Source: an uncultured Blautia sp. (lineage in GTDB: Bacteria; Bacillota; Clostridia; Lachnospirales; Lachnospiraceae). From it: a DNA stretch of 9,434 nt. How positions within the stretch are numbered: the first letter of the stretch is position 1; every line of letters begins with the position of its first letter. The position numbers were made by a program, and so were the translations under genes. Of this stretch, positions 7,008 through 9,434 are shown piece by piece. The notes under the pieces were generated by a model, which was not told the origin of the DNA, did no database searches, and was given only the letters and a program-made list of their open reading frames with translations. The stretch spans positions 1 through 9,434 of the forward strand of contig USDN01000088.1 in the NCBI GenBank assembly GCA_900553515.1. The letters run 5' to 3'.

Positions 7008-8075
7008 ATGCTGAACAGAAGAATAAAGGCCGTATTTTGGGGATCGATCCTTATTCTTTCATTTTTGGGAGGATGCGGGACAGAGGAAGAAGCCGGCCAG
7101 GAAGAACTCAAAAGTCTTAAGATAGGCATAAGCGTTTATGATCAGTATGATACCTTTATGGCAGAAGTTCTCTCTCAGCTGCAGTCTTATGCCAGAGAAA
7201 AAGAAAAAGACTGGGGAATTCCGGTTACTCTTGATATTCAGGATGCAGATCAGGATCAGCTTCAGCAGAATAAACAGATGGAAGACTTCATTGAAGAGGG
7301 ATGCGACCTTGTTTGTATTAACATGGTAGACAGGACAGATGCCTCATCCATTATTGAAAAAGCCAAGAGCAATGATATACCGGTGATCTTTTATAACCGG
7401 GAACTGGTAAAGGAGGATCTCGAACGTTGGGAAAAGCTTTATTACGTAGGAGCAGATGCTTTCCAGTCAGGAGAGATGCAGGGTCAGATACTTGTGGAGC
7501 AGTGTGAAAAAGATTTTGCAGGCATCGATAAAAATGGTGACGGCATCCTTCAGTATATCATGCTGGAAGGGGAAGCAGGGCATAACGATTCCATGATCCG
7601 CAGTATGTCTGTAATCAAAGAGATCACGGACAGTGGCTATGTAGTAGAAAAGCTTGCAGATGAGATCGCCAACTGGAACAGGGATCAGGCTGCCAATAAG
7701 ATGGCATCATTTATCGATGACTACGGAGACAGGATAGAAGTCATCCTGGCCAATAATGATGATATGGCACTTGGAGCTGTTGATGCTTTGAAAGACCGCG
7801 GTATTGCTCCGGGAACAGAGCAATGGCCTGTGATACTTGGAATTGATGGAACAGATGTAGGCAGAAAGGCTGTGGAAAAGGGAGAATTTCTGGGAACTGT
7901 ACTGAATGATGCCAGAGGACAGGCAAGGGGAATGATAGAACTTGCCTGGTCTATTGTATCAGATAAGCCTTTGGATTCTGAACTGGAGCTCCAGGAGGGA
8001 AAATATATAAGACTTCCTTATCAGAAAGTTACTGGTGAGAATCTCAGTGAAATACAGGCCGATCAGGCCAGGTAA
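7008..8075 (+). CDS. MglB-like galactose/glucose-binding lipoprotein
   Basis: This 355-residue ABC-type binding protein starts at the ATG at 7008 because GGGAGGGGGAG lies just upstream. The longer in-frame ATG at 6951 lies inside the previous gene and would place 19 non-signal residues before the signal peptide. The signal peptide ends in the lipobox LGGC with C23 as the lipidated cysteine. All ten major E. coli MglB sugar contacts appear conserved by eye: D48, F50, N105, H192, D194, R198, W223, N249-N250, D280 and N300. A calcium-loop motif DKNGDG starts at D174. It is therefore very probably a galactose and/or glucose binder at the outer face of the membrane. It follows the anchored binding protein by 16 bp in the same operon. 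Genes for the partner ATPase and permease (mglA, mglC) normally follow such a gene, but here a convergent hsp20 begins 83 bp later. The symbol mglB is plausible but withheld because no transporter is adjacent. Confidence 0.9.
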   Translation: MLNRRIKAVFWGSILILSFLGGCGTEEEAGQEELKSLKIGISVYDQYDTFMAEVLSQLQSYAREKEKDWGIPVTLDIQDADQDQLQQNKQMEDFIEEGCDLVCINMVDRTDASSIIEKAKSNDIPVIFYNRELVKEDLERWEKLYYVGADAFQSGEMQGQILVEQCEKDFAGIDKNGDGILQYIMLEGEAGHNDSMIRSMSVIKEITDSGYVVEKLADEIANWNRDQAANKMASFIDDYGDRIEVILANNDDMALGAVDALKDRGIAPGTEQWPVILGIDGTDVGRKAVEKGEFLGTVLNDARGQARGMIELAWSIVSDKPLDSELELQEGKYIRLPYQKVTGENLSEIQADQAR

Positions 8076-8082
8076 ACAATGA

Positions 8083-8098
8083 CAGGCGGAGATGCCTG
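8083..8098 (+). other. Small hairpin after the sugar-binding operon
   Basis: CAGGC (8083-8087) pairs with GCCTG (8094-8098) around a 6-nt loop, 7 bp after the TAA of the MglB-like gene. It is followed by AT-rich DNA and an A-run rather than a T-run, so it is not a convincing plus-strand terminator. It could protect the mRNA 3' end. Confidence 0.25.
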
Positions 8099-8106
8099 CA
8101 TAAATC

Positions 8107-8135
8107 AAAAAAAGGGAGCGTCGGACGGCGCTCCC
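8107..8135 (-). terminator. Rho-independent terminator of the hsp20 gene
   Basis: GGGAGCG (8114-8120) pairs with CGCTCCC (8129-8135) around an 8-nt loop. Read on the minus strand, the stem is followed directly by seven T residues (A7 at 8107-8113 on the plus strand). It lies 23 bp beyond the hsp20 stop. No T-run follows on the plus strand, so it is not an obvious terminator for the sugar-binding operon. Confidence 0.85.
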
Positions 8136-8158
8136 GTAATACAAGGAAGGTGAAGGTT

Positions 8159-8611
8159 TTAGCCCTCAATGGCGATATAACCGGTATTTTCTACTTTTTT
8201 CGGAACTTTCTTCGGTACGGAAAGTCTCAGGATACCATCTTCATATTTGGCATGGATATCTTCCTGGGTGACATCATCACCTACATAAAAGCTTCTGCTC
8301 ATAGTGCCGGCATAGCGTTCTCTGCGGATGTAATTTCCTTTCTTATCCTGTTCATCTTTGTCCAGTCCTTTTGCTGCAGATAAGGTAAGGTAGCCGTCTT
8401 TCAGCTGAACCTTGATCTCGTCTTTCTTAAATCCCGGAAGATCTACATCAAGTTCATAGCTGTTGTCTTTTTCACGGATATCTGTCTTCATCATATTCTG
8501 TGCATGTTTTCCGTACAGAGGATTTTTTTTGCCCCAGAAGTTATCATTGAATCCAAAGTTCATCCAGTCATCATCAAATAAGTTTTCTCCAAAAATACTA
8601 GGCATCAACAT
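8159..8611 (-). CDS. Hsp20 / alpha-crystallin family small heat shock protein
   Basis: This 150-residue ATP-independent holdase chaperone would bind unfolding proteins in the cytoplasm. The N-terminal arm (MLMPSIFGENLFDDDWMNF) is typical of Clostridia Hsp20. The alpha-crystallin domain spans about 42-140: TDIREKDNSYELDVDLPGF, KKDEIKVQLKDGYL, the RRERYAGTMSRSFYVG strands, and the conserved YEDGILRLSVPK near 123-134. The short tail contains VENTGYIAIEG; a canonical IxI is seen only loosely as IAI. The start is chosen from GGAG 9 nt upstream; the internal Met3 is possible but less well spaced. A strong terminator follows. No CIRCE or CtsR operator was seen in the 75 bp upstream, and no clear sigma-A promoter was found. 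A damaged paralog lies directly upstream on the same strand, pointing to an ancestral tandem pair. Confidence 0.95.
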   Translation of the reverse strand: MLMPSIFGENLFDDDWMNFGFNDNFWGKKNPLYGKHAQNMMKTDIREKDNSYELDVDLPGFKKDEIKVQLKDGYLTLSAAKGLDKDEQDKKGNYIRRERYAGTMSRSFYVGDDVTQEDIHAKYEDGILRLSVPKKVPKKVENTGYIAIEG

Positions 8612-8686
8612 AAGTCATCGCTCCTTTTCATGACAAACAAATCTATTTTTAAGTCTTTCGACTGTTACTTACTAATCTATTTTAAG

Positions 8687-8715
8687 GATACCGCCCGAAG
8701 CCTCCGGGCAGTATC
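8687..8715 (-). terminator. Hairpin between the two hsp20 copies, probable terminator of the upstream copy
   Basis: GATAC-C-GCCCG (8687-8697) faces CGGGC-A-GTATC (8705-8715) around a 7-nt loop. On the minus-strand RNA the single mismatch becomes a G-U pair, so the stem is fully paired at 11 bp. That favours function on the minus strand, after the hsp20 remnant. The downstream bases (CTTAAAATAG) are AT-rich but contain no real T-run, so termination may be weak. Read-through would feed the intact hsp20. Confidence 0.5.
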
Positions 8716-8767
8716 ACGAGTCTTTAACGATCATACATTACCTGACGGAAATGAATCAACTTCTCAA

Positions 8768-9061
8768 TCATTCAATGGTGATATATTTCGGATCGTTGGA
8801 AACCGGTTTTGCTTCTTTCTTCGGAACAAACAGTTTCAGGATACCGTGTTTGTACTCGCCCTTGATGTCTTCCTGTGTAACATCTTCACCTACATAGAAG
8901 CTTCTCTCGCAGGCTCCTGCGTAACGTTCACGTCTGATGTAACGTCCTGTCTTCTTGTCATCCTCTTCCTCATCAAGGCCTTTAGCTACACTGACTGTCA
9001 GATAACCATCTTTCAGTGCTACCTTAACTTCATCTTTCTTGAATCCAGGAACATCAATTAA
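8768..9061 (-). pseudogene. Second hsp20 copy lacking its N-terminal third
   Basis: The frame encodes 97 residues that align along their length with the intact Hsp20: LIDVPGFKKDEVKVALKDGY, TVSVAKGLDEEEDD, YIRRERYAG, RSFYVGEDVTQEDI, YKHGILKLFVPKK, then a tail ending KYITIE and TGA at 8768-8770. No internal frameshift or stop is present. Recognisable homology stops near 9061, at the position matching about residue 56 of the intact paralog. No Met codon exists anywhere in the 97 residues, and the nearest strong ribosome binding site and ATG (9112-9114) are in a different frame. The N-terminal arm and first beta strand of the domain are therefore missing. The gene is probably non-functional through a deletion or rearrangement, although an assembly error cannot be ruled out. 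Confidence 0.8.
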
Positions 9062-9114
9062 GTTATTGTGCGAGTAGTCTCGCTGTTTGCACCTAACGCT
9101 GTACTGTTTTTCAT
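9058..9114 (-). CDS. 18-codon ORF with a strong ribosome binding site at the hsp20 junction
   Basis: ATG at 9112-9114 follows a consensus AGGAGG (9123-9128 on the complementary strand) by 8 nt and encodes MKNSTALGANSETTRTIT before TAA. It overlaps the beginning of the hsp20 remnant in another frame. It most likely represents the original translation start of this locus, or of another gene, now joined out of frame to the hsp20 remainder. The peptide has no recognised family, and functional coding is doubtful. Confidence 0.25.
   Translation of the reverse strand: MKNSTALGANSETTRTIT
9070..9083. repeat. Short inverted repeat near the hsp20 breakpoint
   Basis: GCGAGTAGTCTCGC has perfect 5-bp arms around a 4-nt centre. 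It lies in the roughly 50-bp segment between the end of recognisable hsp20 homology (about 9062) and the out-of-frame ATG (9114). It may be a recombination or element-end remnant, or chance. Confidence 0.3.
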
Positions 9115-9141
9115 GTTCTTTTCCTCCTGAAATTTTTTTAT

Positions 9142-9172
9142 AGAAAAAGGCACTCCGTTTTCGGAATGCCTT
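9142..9172 (-). terminator. Minus-strand hairpin terminator or attenuator upstream of the hsp20 remnant
   Basis: AAGGCACTCCG (9147-9157) faces CGGAATGCCTT (9162-9172) around a TTTT loop. The one mismatch on the plus strand becomes a G-U pair on the minus-strand RNA, and the minus strand continues TTTTTCTA. It therefore works as a terminator in the leftward direction. It lies only 14 bp before the AGGAGG of the short ORF, so it could act either as a second terminator for the gene at 9238 or as a leader attenuator. Confidence 0.7.
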
Positions 9173-9173
9173 A

Positions 9174-9211
9174 TATAAAAAATAGGGACACTCTCATTCA
9201 AGTATCCCTAT
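9174..9211 (-). terminator. Terminator of the right-edge minus-strand gene
   Basis: An approximately 11-bp stem (9182-9192 with 9201-9211; core AGGGACAC/GTATCCCT) closes an 8-nt loop. Its only mismatch is a G-U pair on the minus strand, and the leftward strand continues ATTTTTTATAT. It begins 27 bp after the stop of the gene at 9238. A further inverted repeat, CTATCA/TGATAG (9215-9233), lies between that stop and this stem. Confidence 0.75.
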
Positions 9212-9237
9212 AATCTATCAATATATCTGATAGTCCA

Positions 9238-9434
9238 CTATTCACTTTCATTGTCAGGATTTTTTGTGTTCCCCGTATCGAGGTCTAATGCCACAACTAC
9301 GGTTACTTTCTTCACAAGTATCTTTTCCTTATGATTTTCACAGATTTTATTGAAACTGAAAAATGTCACAAAGTGCGTAAATTCAAGGATTTCTAGGTAT
9401 CTTTTCTTTGTATCAACACCACAGTCTCCACATG
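9238..9434 (-). CDS. C-terminal end of an unidentified protein (partial)
   Basis: The minus strand is open from the window edge for about 64 codons and ends in TAG at 9238-9240. The translated end starts CGDCGVDTKKRYLEILEF, continues with a Phe-rich stretch (THFVTFFSF) and KKVTVVVALDLDTG, and finishes in an acidic, polar tail (NPDNESE). The CGDCG at the edge has a CxxC spacing like half of a zinc ribbon, but the partner cysteines would lie outside the window or be the single C near residue 33. The family is not recognised. The sequence is clearly AT-richer than the genes to its left. A hairpin plus T-run just past the stop supports it being a real gene. The other two minus-strand frames are closed here. 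Confidence 0.55.
   Translation of the reverse strand, partial: CGDCGVDTKKRYLEILEFTHFVTFFSFNKICENHKEKILVKKVTVVVALDLDTGNTKNPDNESE

Noticed and set aside
6395..7129. 244-codon open frame on the minus strand
   Set aside because: It lies antisense to two well-supported plus-strand genes, has a biased composition (Ile, Ser, Phe, Leu) typical of antisense frames, and has no ribosome binding site or recognisable domain.
8612..8690. CIRCE or CtsR operator upstream of hsp20
   Set aside because: No TTAGCACTC-N9-GAGTGCTAA and no GGTCAAA tandem heptads were found on either strand; only a 4-bp AGTC/GACT repeat is present.
8630..9061. 143-codon plus-strand open frame
   Set aside because: It is the antisense shadow of the hsp20 remnant, whose minus-strand frame shows clear homology to the intact Hsp20.
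9040..9114. Programmed frameshift joining the 18-codon ORF to the hsp20 remnant
   Set aside because: No slippery heptamer or stimulatory structure is visible at the overlap, and the joined product would still lack the normal Hsp20 N-terminal arm and first strand.
1..9434. CRISPR arrays, tRNA or rRNA genes, riboswitches, complete insertion sequences
   Set aside because: No regularly spaced repeats, cloverleaf-like sequence, rRNA motifs, recognisable riboswitch core or transposase frame was seen on either strand.

Overview
The window looks like chromosomal DNA from a Gram-positive gut Clostridium relative, most likely Lachnospiraceae. The evidence is moderate G+C, strong AGGAGG-type ribosome binding sites, a DUF4317 protein, a YesN/LytS-type two-component system, a lipobox on a solute-binding protein, and Lachnospiraceae-like Hsp20 proteins. 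No species can be named from the sequence alone.

Layout. (1) Positions 1-110 hold the last 18 codons of an unidentified rightward gene and a symmetric hairpin terminator. That terminator is shared with the convergent DUF4317 gene (111-1244, minus). (2) A 224-bp divergent intergenic region (1245-1468) carries a good minus-strand promoter embedded in repeated TCAGGA half-sites, and a weaker plus-strand promoter. (3) Positions 1469-8075 hold five rightward genes that form a sugar-sensing locus. In order they are: a secreted galactose/glucose-binding-like protein, a YesN-type response regulator, a LytS/YesM-type sensor kinase, a membrane-anchored sugar-binding-like protein, and an MglB-like lipoprotein. 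The last four share a promoter at about 2510-2538 and are tightly packed, with an ATGA overlap between the kinase and the anchored binding protein. (4) Positions 8107-9237 lie on the minus strand. They hold an intact hsp20 gene, a second hsp20 that has lost its N-terminal third, and several hairpins. (5) At the right edge (9238-9434) is the C-terminal end of an unidentified minus-strand protein followed by a terminator hairpin.

How the genes work together (inference). The membrane-anchored binding protein (6002-6991) would capture a sugar outside the cell and signal through the Cache-domain kinase (4203-6005). The kinase would phosphorylate the AraC-type regulator (2565-4187), which would activate the binding-protein genes. 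This resembles the characterised XylFII-LytS/YesN xylose sensor of clostridia. The two flanking binding proteins instead carry the galactose/glucose-binding residues of E. coli MglB. Unusually, no ABC ATPase or permease (mglA/mglC) follows the MglB-like gene: a convergent hsp20 cluster begins 83 bp after it. The locus therefore looks like a sensing module with three binding proteins but no transporter in the window.

The most interesting points are this three-binding-protein sensor locus, the differing anchoring and binding residues of its three binding proteins, and the broken hsp20 next to an unidentified, AT-rich gene.
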